Of a stretch of DNA of 64,000 nucleotides, positions 33,428 through 42,584 are shown one piece after another. A model generated the notes under the pieces. That model saw only the letters and a program-made list of their open reading frames with translations. It was not told where the DNA came from and searched no databases. The first letter of the stretch is position 1. Every line of letters starts with the position of its first letter. The stretch is from Rugosimonospora africana (GTDB taxonomy: Bacteria > Actinomycetota > Actinomycetes > Mycobacteriales > Micromonosporaceae): the NCBI RefSeq assembly GCF_016862975.1, contig NZ_BONZ01000038.1, positions 62,001-126,000 of the forward strand, read 5' to 3'. The position numbers and the translations under genes were made by a program.

Positions 33428-34002
33428 TGCCGGAAGTTGTAGATCAACGGGTTCCAGGCGGCGGGGTCGATGTGGTCGGTGCCCGGTACCACGATCCTTG
33501 GATCCGCGTGCACGGCGAGAACCTGGGCCTCCACGATGACGAACCCGTCGTTCGTGGCGGTACGGAGGTGCGTGGCGCGGGCCTCCAACTGCAGTGGGCA
33601 GTCCGCGACGCGAGGCGGTCGTACGTGCACGGAGGCCAGCGGCCGGAATCCGGCGGCCTCGAACTTGGCCGGTTCGTACCGGAACCGCTCGCGCTTGTGC
33701 GCCGGTACCGGGTGGCGGCCGGTCAGCGGCGCCAGCCGTTCGACGGCCTCCCACTGGGCGGCGGCCGGAAAGTTGATCACCATGTCGGGGCGGGCGGCGA
33801 GGTTGCGCGCGCTCTGACCGCCGCCGCCGAGCCCGAGGACGACCACGTGACCGAGCGCCCAGGCGGAGGACATCGGGGCCAGGTTCGCGCTGCCGTCGTC
33901 GTTCTCGGTGCTCAGCAGTACCACCGGGGTACCGAAATAGAGGATCTTCGGATTGATCGTCAGGTGGTCGATGCCGTTGGCACCGCTGGTTCTCGGTTTC
34001 AT
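33355..34002 (-). CDS. Flavin reductase-family (FMN-binding split barrel) protein
   Basis: A 215-residue protein of the flavin reductase-like group: LTINPKILYFGTPVVLLSTENDDGSANLAPMSSAWALGH and LGLGGGGQSARNL, then a beta-barrel domain. Members bind FMN and act as reductases or oxygenase partners. The start is uncertain: ATG 34002 fits the family edge, GTG 34059 would add 19 residues; neither has a good ribosome site. It lies directly after ileS (stop 34123) on the same strand, 120 bp apart, and overlaps the sirtuin gene at its 3' end. Confidence 0.82.
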   Translation of the reverse strand: MKPRTSGANGIDHLTINPKILYFGTPVVLLSTENDDGSANLAPMSSAWALGHVVVLGLGGGGQSARNLAARPDMVINFPAAAQWEAVERLAPLTGRHPVPAHKRERFRYEPAKFEAAGFRPLASVHVRPPRVADCPLQLEARATHLRTATNDGFVIVEAQVLAVHADPRIVVPGTDHIDPAAWNPLIYNFRHYFGLGDELGHSFRSETSGRTPLG

Positions 34003-34122
34003 GATCGCGGACGGTACCGACCCGACGCTTCGGCGGGCACCGAAGCGGACGCGCGCCACGATGGTCGGTGGCAGCCGGCCGGCGAGCCGGGCAGGCGGGC
34101 GCTGGCGCGTGAGCGGCCCGGG

Positions 34123-37100
34123 CTACGCCGACGCGTCGGGCGCCCTGCGCAGCCAGAAGGTCAGCCCGGTCGTCTCGTCGGTGAAGGTACGGGCGGCCGG
34201 CCACGTCGGTTCGCCGGTGGCGTAGTCGGTGGCGAGGACTTCCTCGGCGACCAGGCCGCCGTGCTCGGTCAGGGCGGTCGCGGTGTCCTCGTCGCCGGTC
34301 AGGTACCGGAGCTGGATCCGGTCGGACACGTCGAGTCCGCTCGCCTTGCGCGCCTCCTGGATCTGCCGGATCGCGTCCCGGGCCAGGCCGGCCCGGCGCA
34401 GTTCCGGGGTCAGGTGCAGGTCGAGCGCCACGGTCGCGCCGGTGTCGGAGGCGACGGCCCAGCCCTCCTGGGGTGTCTCGGTGATGATGACTTCGTCCGG
34501 GCCGAGTGCGATCGGTTCCCCGCCGACCTCGATGGTCGCCGTTCCCGTCGTGCGCAGCGCGTCGGCCAGCGCCGCGGCGTCGGCGGCGACGATCGCCTTG
34601 GCGACCTGCTGGACGTCCTTGCCGAACCGCTTGCCCAGGGTACGAAAGTTGGCCTTGGCCGTGGTGTCCACGAAGGAGCCGGAGACCGGATCGACCGTGC
34701 CGACGTTCAGCTCCGCGGCGATTTCCGCGAGCAGATCCTCGGGCAGGTCGGCGAAGCCGGTCGCCGACGCCAGCGCGCGGGACAGCGGCTGGCGCACCTT
34801 CACGCCCGACTCGGCGCGCGCCGCCCGGCCCAGCTCGACCAGCCGGCGCACGATCGCCATCTGGGCGGACAGCTCGGGGGCGAGCAGCGCCTCGTCCGCC
34901 TCCGGAAAGCGCGCCAGGTGCACCGACTGCGGTGCGTGCGCGTCGACCGGTACGACCAGTTCCTGCCAGACCCGCTCGGTGATGAACGGCGTGATCGGGG
35001 CCAGCAGCAACGTCACGGTGCGCAGTGCCTCGTGCAGGGTGGCCAGGGCGGCCGGGTCGCCGCGCCAGAACCGCCTGCGGCTGCGCCGCACGTACCAGTT
35101 GGACAGGTCGTCGACGAACGCGGCGATCAGCCTGCCCGTCTCCTGGGTGTCGAACGCCGCCATCGCCGCGTCCACCTCGCGAACCAGCGTGTTCAGCTCG
35201 GAGAGCACCCAGCGGTCGAGCACCGACCGGTCGGCCGGCGCCGGGTCCGCCGCCGACGGCGACCATCCGGCGGTGCGGCCGTAGAGCGCCTGGAAGGCGA
35301 CGGTGTTCCAGTAGGTCAGCAGGGTCTTGCGGACAACCTCCTGGAGCGTGGTGTGCCCGACCCGCCGCGCCGACCAGGGTGAGCCGACGGCCGCCATGAA
35401 CCAGCGCACCGCGTCGGCGCCGTGGGTGTCCATCAGCGGGATGGGTTCGAGGATGTTGCCCAGGTGCTTGGACATCTTGCGGCCGTCCTCGGCGAGGATG
35501 TGGCCCAGGCAGACCACGTTCTCGTATGGGGAGCGGTCGAAGACGAGAGTGCCGATGGCCATCAGCGTGTAGAACCAGCCGCGGGTCTGGTCGATCGCCT
35601 CGGAGATGAACTGAGCCGGGAAGCGGCTGTCGAACAGCTCCCGGTTCCGGTACGGGTAGCCGAACTGCGCGAACGGCATCGAACCGGAGTCGTACCAGGC
35701 GTCGATGACCTCCGGTACCCGGGTGGCGGTCGACCCGCACGACGGGCAGCCGAACGTCACCTCGTCGATGAACGGCCGGTGCGGGTCCAGCGCCGAGAGG
35801 TCCTCGCCGGCCAGGTCGCCGAGTTCGGCCAGCGAGCCGGCACACGTCAGGTGACCCTCGGCGCAGCGCCAGATCGGCAGCGGGGTGCCCCAGTAGCGGT
35901 TGCGCGACAGCGCCCAGTCGACGTTGTTGGTCAGCCAGTCGCCGAACCGGCCGTGTTTGACCGTCTCCGGCTGCCAGGTGGTCTTCTCGTTCTCGCGCAG
36001 CAACGCGTCCCGCACGGCGGTGGTCCGCACGTACCAGGACGGCTGCGCGTAGTAGATCAGCGCGGTGTGGCAGCGCCAGCAGTGCGGGTACTGGTGCTCG
36101 TACGGCTCGTGCCGGAACAGCAGGCCGGTCCGGCGCAACTCCTCGACCAGCGGCCCGTTCGCGGTGCGGAAGAACTGGCCGCCGACCAGTGGTACGCCGG
36201 CCTCGAACGTGCCGTCCGGCCGCACCGGATTGACCATCGGCAGCCCGTACGCCCGGCAACTGGCCAGGTCATCGGCGCCGAACGCGGGTGACTGGTGGAC
36301 CAGGCCGGTGCCGCTGTCCATGGTGACGTACGACGCCAGGATGACGAAGTGCGCGTCCGGCACGTCGACCAGCTCGAACGGCCGCCGGTAGGTCCAGCGC
36401 TCCAACTCCTTGCCGGTGAACGACTCGCCGGTCGCCGTCCAGCCCTCGCCGAGGGCGGAGGCCACCAGCGGCTCGGCGACGACCACCGACTCCGTGCCGT
36501 CGGTGGCCACCACGTAGGTGGCGGTGGGGTGGACCGCGACGGCCGTGTTGGACACCAGGGTCCACGGCGTCGTGGTCCAGACCAGCAGCGACGCGCGCCC
36601 GGCGAGCGGACCCGAGGTGAGCGGGAACCGGACGTACACCGCCGGGTCGACGTCGGTCTCGTAGCCCTGGGCCAGCTCGTGATCGGACAGCGTGGTCTGG
36701 TCCCGCGGGCACCACGGCGCGACCCGGAAATCCTCGACGAGCAGCCCCTTGTCGAAGATCTGCTTGAGCGACCACCAGACGGACTGAATGTAGTCCCGGT
36801 CCATCGTCCAGTACGCGTCGTCCAGGTCGACCCAGTAGCCCATGCGCTCGGTCAGTTCCGCGAACGCGTCGGTGTGCCGGCCCACCGACTCCCGGCACTT
36901 GGCGTTGAACTCGGCGATGCCGTACCGCTCGATGTCCTGCTTGCCGGTGAACCCGAGTTCCTTCTCGACGGCCAGCTCGACCGGCAGGCCGTGGCAGTCC
37001 CAGCCGGCCTTCCGGGCGACGTGGTAGCCCTTCATCGTCCGGTAGCGCGGGAACACGTCCTTGAAGACGCGGGCCTCGATGTGGTGGGCACCGGGCATGC

Positions 37101-37254
37101 CGTTCGCGGTCGGGGGGCCTTCGTAGAACACCCACTCCGGCCGCCCGCGCGACTGCTCCAGGCTGCGGGCGAAGATGGCGTTCTCGCGCCAGAAACGCAG
37201 GATCTCGTGGTCGAGCGCGGGCAGGTCGACTTGGGCCGGCACTGGGCGGTACAT
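34123..37254 (-). CDS. ileS: Isoleucyl-tRNA synthetase
   Basis: A 1043-residue class I synthetase. Signature sites: the HIGH-type GAHH in ANGMPGAHHIEAR (residues 51-62), the editing CP1 domain between about 190 and 420, the DGRKMSKHLGN loop (KMSKS) near residue 600, and the anticodon-binding region with IleS zinc-type C-terminal features. The upstream-most ATG (37290) was replaced by ATG 37254, which has GGAGGAG 5 nt upstream. A T-box leader is not recognisable in the 148 bp before it. The single chromosomal copy is probably essential. Confidence 0.97.
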   Translation of the reverse strand: MYRPVPAQVDLPALDHEILRFWRENAIFARSLEQSRGRPEWVFYEGPPTANGMPGAHHIEARVFKDVFPRYRTMKGYHVARKAGWDCHGLPVELAVEKELGFTGKQDIERYGIAEFNAKCRESVGRHTDAFAELTERMGYWVDLDDAYWTMDRDYIQSVWWSLKQIFDKGLLVEDFRVAPWCPRDQTTLSDHELAQGYETDVDPAVYVRFPLTSGPLAGRASLLVWTTTPWTLVSNTAVAVHPTATYVVATDGTESVVVAEPLVASALGEGWTATGESFTGKELERWTYRRPFELVDVPDAHFVILASYVTMDSGTGLVHQSPAFGADDLASCRAYGLPMVNPVRPDGTFEAGVPLVGGQFFRTANGPLVEELRRTGLLFRHEPYEHQYPHCWRCHTALIYYAQPSWYVRTTAVRDALLRENEKTTWQPETVKHGRFGDWLTNNVDWALSRNRYWGTPLPIWRCAEGHLTCAGSLAELGDLAGEDLSALDPHRPFIDEVTFGCPSCGSTATRVPEVIDAWYDSGSMPFAQFGYPYRNRELFDSRFPAQFISEAIDQTRGWFYTLMAIGTLVFDRSPYENVVCLGHILAEDGRKMSKHLGNILEPIPLMDTHGADAVRWFMAAVGSPWSARRVGHTTLQEVVRKTLLTYWNTVAFQALYGRTAGWSPSAADPAPADRSVLDRWVLSELNTLVREVDAAMAAFDTQETGRLIAAFVDDLSNWYVRRSRRRFWRGDPAALATLHEALRTVTLLLAPITPFITERVWQELVVPVDAHAPQSVHLARFPEADEALLAPELSAQMAIVRRLVELGRAARAESGVKVRQPLSRALASATGFADLPEDLLAEIAAELNVGTVDPVSGSFVDTTAKANFRTLGKRFGKDVQQVAKAIVAADAAALADALRTTGTATIEVGGEPIALGPDEVIITETPQEGWAVASDTGATVALDLHLTPELRRAGLARDAIRQIQEARKASGLDVSDRIQLRYLTGDEDTATALTEHGGLVAEEVLATDYATGEPTWPAARTFTDETTGLTFWLRRAPDASA

Positions 37255-37402
37255 GAACTCCTCCGTCGGGCACTGGAACGCGCCGGTCATGGTACCGCCA
37301 GGCCGGGTTCCGCCCGGCGTCAGCTCCCCGAAGTCTCCGGGAGTGGCGGCCGGTCAACCGGGTATGGGGCGGTCACGGCCCGTCGCGGGGAAGGGAGCAG
37401 TC

Positions 37403-38443
37403 GTGCGCATCGGCCTGATCTCGACGCCATGGACGCCGCTGCCACCACCCGCGTACGGCGGCCTCGAAGCCGTGGTCGACCACCTCGCCCGGGGATTCGC
37501 CGCCGCCGGGCACGAGGTGCTCGTCGCCGCGACCGAGGACAGTACCTGCCCGGTGCCCCTGGTGCCCGGTTGTCCGCCCGCCGACCCCGGGGGCACCTGG
37601 CTCACCGAGGCCGAACTGGCCCAGGTGGTGCGCGCCTATCGGGCGATGGACGGGATGGACGTCATCCATGATCACACCCTGGCCGGCCCGCTGTGCCTGC
37701 TCCGGCCGCCCGGTGTGCCCGTCGTCACCACCAACCACGGCCCGTACCGGGCGCCGCTGCTCGACATCTACCGGGCCATGGACCGGCACGCGGCCATCGT
37801 CGCGATCTCCCACCACCAGGCGTCGACCGCCGAGGGGGTACGCATCGCCCGGGTGATCCACCACGGCATCGACGTCGAGGCGATCCCGGTCGGCGACGGC
37901 ACCGGAGGGTACTTCTGCTTCCTCGGCCGGATGAGCCCGCGGAAGGGCGTCCGGGAGGCGGCGCTGGTCGCCCGCGAGGCGGGTGTGCCGCTGCGCATCG
38001 CGGCGAAGATCCAGGACGGTACCGAGCGGGAGTACTTCGACGACGCCGTGGCCCCGTTGCTGGGCGGCGACGTCGAGTACGTCGGCGAGTTGGCCGCGAC
38101 GGAGAAGTACGCGCTGCTCGGTGGCGCCACCGCCCTGCTCAACCCGGTGCAGTGGCCGGAACCGTTCGGCCTCGTCATGATCGAGGCACTGGCCACCGGT
38201 ACCCCGGTGGTGGCCACCGCGTCCGGCGCGGCTCCCGAACTCATCGACGACGGTGTCACCGGTTACCTGCGGGGGGACATCGCCGGCCTGGCCGCCTGCC
38301 TGCCCCGGACGCGGGACCTGGACCGGCGGCGCTGCCGCGAGGAGGCGCGGCGCCGGTTCGCCGCGGACCGGATGGTGGCCGAACACCTCGACCTGTACGC
38401 CGAACTGCTCCAGGCGCGGCGGGCGCGACCGATCCGCCGGTGA
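37403..38443 (+). CDS. Glycosyltransferase family 4
   Basis: A 346-residue GT-B fold glycosyltransferase. The N-terminal domain starts IGLISTPWTPLPPPAYGGLEAVVDHLARGF; the C-terminal nucleotide-sugar domain has FLGRMSPRKGVREA, LNPVQWPEPFGLVMIEALATGTPVVATASGAAPELI, the EX7E-type motif. The donor may be GDP-mannose or UDP-glucose/GlcNAc; this cannot be read from sequence. GTG 37403 has AAGGGAG 5 nt upstream. It is divergent from ileS. Confidence 0.9.
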   Translation: MRIGLISTPWTPLPPPAYGGLEAVVDHLARGFAAAGHEVLVAATEDSTCPVPLVPGCPPADPGGTWLTEAELAQVVRAYRAMDGMDVIHDHTLAGPLCLLRPPGVPVVTTNHGPYRAPLLDIYRAMDRHAAIVAISHHQASTAEGVRIARVIHHGIDVEAIPVGDGTGGYFCFLGRMSPRKGVREAALVAREAGVPLRIAAKIQDGTEREYFDDAVAPLLGGDVEYVGELAATEKYALLGGATALLNPVQWPEPFGLVMIEALATGTPVVATASGAAPELIDDGVTGYLRGDIAGLAACLPRTRDLDRRRCREEARRRFAADRMVAEHLDLYAELLQARRARPIRR

Positions 38444-38521
38444 AATCACAGGCGCCATGGTGAACTGACGGCAGTGGGACACGTATGAACGTGGGTCGGT
38501 ACCGCCGTTCGAAGGATCATC

Positions 38522-39364
38522 ATGAACTCTCGCCCGTTCCGTTTCGGGGCCGGTCTCTACTCTGTCGGCCAGTCGCGATCGGCGTGGCGCGATCGCGCCC
38601 GCGAGGTCGAGGACCTCGGGTACGACGTCCTCCAGGTGTCGGACCACCTCGGTGCGCTGGCGCCGTTTCCGGCGCTGGTGGCGGCGTCCGACGCGGTCGG
38701 GATCCAGCTGGGGACCTACGTGCTCAACGCGGGCATCCTGAGCCCGGCCTACCTAGCCCGGGACGTGGCCGACACGCACCGCCTGACCGACGGCCGGCTG
38801 GAACTCGGTCTGGGCGCCGGGTACGTGCCGCGGGAGTTCGAGGCGGCGGGGCTGCCCTTCGGCTCACCCGGCTCACGGCTGCGCAAGCTCGACGAGCTCC
38901 TCGCGGAGACCCAGGGGTTGCTCGCGGCCGAGCCCGACGCGCCGCAGCCACCGATCATGATCGCCGGTGCCGGCGACCGCATCCTCACGCTGGCGGCCCG
39001 CACCGCCGACATCATCAGCTTCCCGATCACGGCCGGCTTCGGCCCGGGCACCCCGGAGGAGGCGCTCGGTGCCCGCGTGCGGCGGGTCCGGGACGCGGCC
39101 GGCGAGCGGATGGCCGATATCGAGCTGAACCTGTTCGTGGCCGGAGTAGGCCACCGGGTGGCCGACATCGACCTCTCGGTGATCACCGCCGCCAGCGGCA
39201 AGTCGGCTGAGGAGCTGGCCGAGCTGCCAGGGGTGCTGGTCGGCGAACCCCGGCAGATCGCCGACACCCTGCTGCGCTACCGAGAGGAGTTCGGCATCAG
39301 CTACATCAGCGTCCTGGACGACCACATGCGCACGTTCGCCGAGGTCATTCCGCTGCTCCGCTGA
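38522..39364 (+). CDS. F420-dependent LLM-class oxidoreductase
   Basis: A 280-residue luciferase-like monooxygenase-fold protein of the TIGR03621-like F420 group: FRFGAGLYSVGQSRSAW, REVEDLGYDVLQVSDHLG, TYVLNAGILSPAYLARDVADTHRLTDGRLELGLGAG. Cofactor F420 is typical of actinomycetes. GAAGGA lies 5 nt before the ATG. The 3' end overlaps the convergent acyltransferase gene by 20 bp. Substrate unknown. Confidence 0.87.
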   Translation: MNSRPFRFGAGLYSVGQSRSAWRDRAREVEDLGYDVLQVSDHLGALAPFPALVAASDAVGIQLGTYVLNAGILSPAYLARDVADTHRLTDGRLELGLGAGYVPREFEAAGLPFGSPGSRLRKLDELLAETQGLLAAEPDAPQPPIMIAGAGDRILTLAARTADIISFPITAGFGPGTPEEALGARVRRVRDAAGERMADIELNLFVAGVGHRVADIDLSVITAASGKSAEELAELPGVLVGEPRQIADTLLRYREEFGISYISVLDDHMRTFAEVIPLLR

Positions 39365-40499
39365 CCGCCGGCGGTCGGTCCCGAGTCGAGCTCCGGGCGG
39401 CTCGGCGCGGACGCCCGGCCCGACCCTTCACCGCGGCCCACAGCGCCGCCCAGCCCCGGTACCGCTGGAACGGCAGCTCGAACACCCGGCAGAACGCCCA
39501 CGCGACGGCCAGCGAGACCGGCAGCGCCACACCCAGAGTGACCCAGAACGCCGGCAGGCCGGCGGCGACGTGCGGCCCGGCCAGCTCGCGGCTGACCACC
39601 AGCACGACGGGCAGGTGGATCAGGTAGAGGCTGTAGGAGAACCGGCCGAGGCCGCGTACCGGGCGCGTGGCCAGCAGCCACACCAGCGGGGCCGGCCGCC
39701 GGGTAGCCACGGCCGCGAGCAGCGCGGCGATCGCGGGGCCGGCCGCGAGGTCGATCCAGTAGTAGTGGCCCACCGTCCAGACCGAGCCGGCGAGGACCAT
39801 CAGCAGCAGTACCGGGGCGGCGGCCAGCGCGGAAAGCCACTGCCACGGCAGGCCGCGTACCCGCTCGCCGGCGGCCATGACCCCGGCGCCCACCATGCCC
39901 ACCGCGAACAGTGGTGTGAACAACGGGGTGAGGCCGGTCAGCTGGTTCACCGGGGACCCGGTCGGGTGAAGCAGGCCGATCGCGGCCACCGGCACCGTCA
40001 CGGTGGCGAGCAGTGTCACCGGGCCGCCCCGTCGGCGGATCAGGAGCAGGAGCGGGAACAGCAGGTACAGCAGGGCCTCGACGCCGATCGACCAGAAGGC
40101 GCCGTTGGGCAGCGGCGCCGTGACGATGTCCTGCAGGAGCGGTCCGTAGACGAGCAGCGTCCGGGCGGTCGGCGGCCCGGAGTGCGGCTGGGGCGTCACG
40201 GTCCACGCGATCACCAGGCTGAACGCCAGGGCCGCCCAGTACGGCGGCAGGATCCGCCAGGCGCGCCGCCGGGCGAACCGGAGGATCCCGCCCAGCCGCC
40301 ACCCGTCGCCGGCCGGCGAGATGGCCAGCGAGAAGCCGGACAGCACGAAGAAGAAGACCACCGCGAGGTGCCCGTACAGCAGCCAACCCAGCCATCGGGG
40401 GCCGTGGTCGGCCGGGAATCCGGGGAAGGTCAGCAGCCAGCAGTGGAACAACACCACGTACAGTGCGGCCAGGCCCCGCAGGCCGGCCAGCCCCGCCAC
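39345..40499 (-). CDS. Acyltransferase family 3 membrane protein
   Basis: A multi-helix O-acyltransferase (about 10 helices): GLRGLAALYVVLFHCWLL with the conserved His, WRILPPYWAALAFSLVIA, YSLYLIHLPVVLVV. These enzymes acetylate sugars or antibiotics at the membrane. The start is unclear: GTG 40499 begins right before the family domain; the frame stays open upstream, and a CTG at 40556 would overlap the asnB stop (CTGA) and add 19 residues, but CTG starts are rare. Translation is probably coupled to asnB. Confidence 0.8.
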   Translation of the reverse strand: MAGLAGLRGLAALYVVLFHCWLLTFPGFPADHGPRWLGWLLYGHLAVVFFFVLSGFSLAISPAGDGWRLGGILRFARRRAWRILPPYWAALAFSLVIAWTVTPQPHSGPPTARTLLVYGPLLQDIVTAPLPNGAFWSIGVEALLYLLFPLLLLIRRRGGPVTLLATVTVPVAAIGLLHPTGSPVNQLTGLTPLFTPLFAVGMVGAGVMAAGERVRGLPWQWLSALAAAPVLLLMVLAGSVWTVGHYYWIDLAAGPAIAALLAAVATRRPAPLVWLLATRPVRGLGRFSYSLYLIHLPVVLVVSRELAGPHVAAGLPAFWVTLGVALPVSLAVAWAFCRVFELPFQRYRGWAALWAAVKGRAGRPRRAARSSTRDRPPAVSGAAE

Positions 40500-40552
40500 C
40501 CGGTCACGCTGGGGCGCACCGGGTGGCCGGGTGGACTCGACGACGGCCGCGG

Positions 40553-42412
40553 TCAGTTCTCCAGCCGCAGCCGGACCGGGTACCGGCGCAGCCAGTCGTC
40601 CAGGCTGACCAGCAGCTCCATGCGGCGCCGGTTCGGCCCGAACCCGCTGCTCTCCATCCCGTTGTCGAGCATCTCGCGGATCCGCGCGACGTTGAGCAGG
40701 TCGACGGTCTGGGAACCGCGGTCGTCGAGGATCTCGTTGACCCGGTCGTGCAGCATCTGCCCGTACCGGGGGTCCTGGGTGGACGGGTACGGGCTCTTCT
40801 TGCGCTGCAGCACCGAGTCGGGCAGCAGGCCGGCGGCCGCGCCGCGCAGCAGGCTCTTCTCCCGCCCGTCGTAGGTCTTCGCCGTCCAGGGCGTGTTGTA
40901 CACGTACTCGACCAGCCGGTGGTCGCAGAACGGTACCCGCACCTCCAGGCCGTGCGCCATGCTCAGCCGGTCCTTGCGGTCCAGCAGGATCTGCACCCAC
41001 CGGGTCAGGTGCAGGTAGAACACCTCGCGCATCCGGCGCTCCCCCGGGTCGGCGGCCGGCAGGTGCTCCACCTCGGCGATGGCGGAGTGGTAGGTGTCGG
41101 CCTCGTAGCGGGGCAGGTCGAGCAGCTTCGCCAGGTCGGGCTCGAGCAGGTCGGCGGCCGGGTTGACGCCGCCGTTGGACCGGTACTGCGAGGCCAGCCA
41201 GGGGTACGTGGGCGCGGCCAGCGCGTCGGGATCGTGGAACCAGTTGTACCCGCCGAACACCTCGTCGGCCGACTCGCCGGACAGCGCCACGGTCGAACCC
41301 TCCCGTACGGCGCCGAACAGCAGGTACGCCGACGTGATCATGTCGCCCATCGGCGACGGCGCGTCCATGGCCATCATCGCGCTCGTCCGGTGCAGCGGGT
41401 CCATCATCGTGGCCACGTCCATCATGACCTCGTGGTGATCGGTCCCCACGTGGGCGGCGGCGGCCCGCGCGAACGGCGCGTCCGGGGCGTCCCGCCACGC
41501 TTCCGGCCGGAAGTTCTCGGTCTGCCCCACGAAGTCCACGGCGAACGAGCGCACTCGGCCGCCGCGCTCGTTCGGCGCGGCTGCCGCCAGCGCGGTCACC
41601 ACGGAGGAGTCCAGCCCGCCGGACAGCAGGGTGCCGACCGGCACGTCGGCGACCATCTGCCTGGTCATGATGTCGCGCAACAGGTCGCGCACGGTGCCGA
41701 CCGTGGTCTCCAGGTCGTCGGTGTGCTCGCGGGTCGGCAGCCGCCAGTATGCCCGCTCCTGAGCCCCGTTGCGGTCGACCACCAGCACGTGCCCGGGGCG
41801 CAGCTCCCGCATGCCCCGGTAGAGGCTCTCGCCGGGCGTCTTGACCATGGTCAGCGCGGCCCGCAGACCGTCCGCGTCCACCTCGGTCGGCACCGTGTGG
41901 TGCGCCAGCACGGACTTCGGTTCCGAGCCGAAGACGACACCGGCCGGGGTGGCGTAGTAGTACAGCGGCTTGACACCCATGCGGTCGCGGGCGAGCACCA
42001 GGCGCTCCCTGGCGATGTCCCACAACCCGAACGCGAACATGCCGTTGAGCTTGTCGACGAACGCGTCGCCCCACTCCAGGTATGCCCGCAGCACGACCTC
42101 GGTGTCGCTCTGGGTCCGGAAGTGGTGGCCGAGCCCGGCCAACTCCTCCCGCAGTTCCCGGTAGTTGTAGACCTCGCCGCTGTAGGTGATCGTCGCGGCT
42201 GCGGTGCCGTCGCGGTCCGCGGTCATCGGCTGCACACCGCCGACCAGGTCGATGACGGCCAGCCGGCGGTGGCCGAGCGCGACGTGCTCACCCAGCCAGA
42301 CACCCTCGGCATCGGGTCCCCGCAGGGCCATCGTGCCGGTCATCGCGAGGATGTTCGCCCGCTCCCCGGCGAGGCTCCGGTCGAAGTCCACCCAGCCGAC
42401 AACTCCACACAT
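40553..42412 (-). CDS. asnB: Asparagine synthetase (glutamine-hydrolysing)
   Basis: A 619-residue class II amidotransferase. Cys2 of MCGVVGW is the N-terminal nucleophile; ALRGPDAEGVW and YSGEVYNYREL are glutaminase motifs; the synthetase has the PP-loop LLSGGLDSSVVTAL and the conserved LSGESADEVFGGY. GAGGG lies 6 nt before the ATG. A TATAAG -10 like box lies on the minus strand at 42470-42465. It could also serve in natural-product or cell-envelope amidation rather than free asparagine; the downstream coupled acyltransferase hints at that, but it is inference. Confidence 0.93.
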   Translation of the reverse strand: MCGVVGWVDFDRSLAGERANILAMTGTMALRGPDAEGVWLGEHVALGHRRLAVIDLVGGVQPMTADRDGTAAATITYSGEVYNYRELREELAGLGHHFRTQSDTEVVLRAYLEWGDAFVDKLNGMFAFGLWDIARERLVLARDRMGVKPLYYYATPAGVVFGSEPKSVLAHHTVPTEVDADGLRAALTMVKTPGESLYRGMRELRPGHVLVVDRNGAQERAYWRLPTREHTDDLETTVGTVRDLLRDIMTRQMVADVPVGTLLSGGLDSSVVTALAAAAPNERGGRVRSFAVDFVGQTENFRPEAWRDAPDAPFARAAAAHVGTDHHEVMMDVATMMDPLHRTSAMMAMDAPSPMGDMITSAYLLFGAVREGSTVALSGESADEVFGGYNWFHDPDALAAPTYPWLASQYRSNGGVNPAADLLEPDLAKLLDLPRYEADTYHSAIAEVEHLPAADPGERRMREVFYLHLTRWVQILLDRKDRLSMAHGLEVRVPFCDHRLVEYVYNTPWTAKTYDGREKSLLRGAAAGLLPDSVLQRKKSPYPSTQDPRYGQMLHDRVNEILDDRGSQTVDLLNVARIREMLDNGMESSGFGPNRRRMELLVSLDDWLRRYPVRLRLEN

Positions 42413-42584
42413 GGAATCCCTCGAATTTCGTCGATGTGAACACGGACGCACGGCCGTAAGCGATCTTATAGCCCGCGATGCTTACTTCTCCATGCCGGGT
42501 GCGCCGGCTTCCGCACGCCGGATGCGCCGCGCAGAGACGCCGCGTGCGCGGGACGAGAACCGCCAGCCTCCGTGCCGGCCGCCC

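Noticed and set aside
37255-37402. Possible T-box riboswitch before ileS
   Set aside because: No T-box core, no isoleucine specifier in a stem-loop and too little space; only simple hairpins are seen.
39345-42074. Single 909-residue open frame joining acyltransferase and the asnB region
   Set aside because: The upstream part is a shadow of asnB, which has clear family motifs in another frame.
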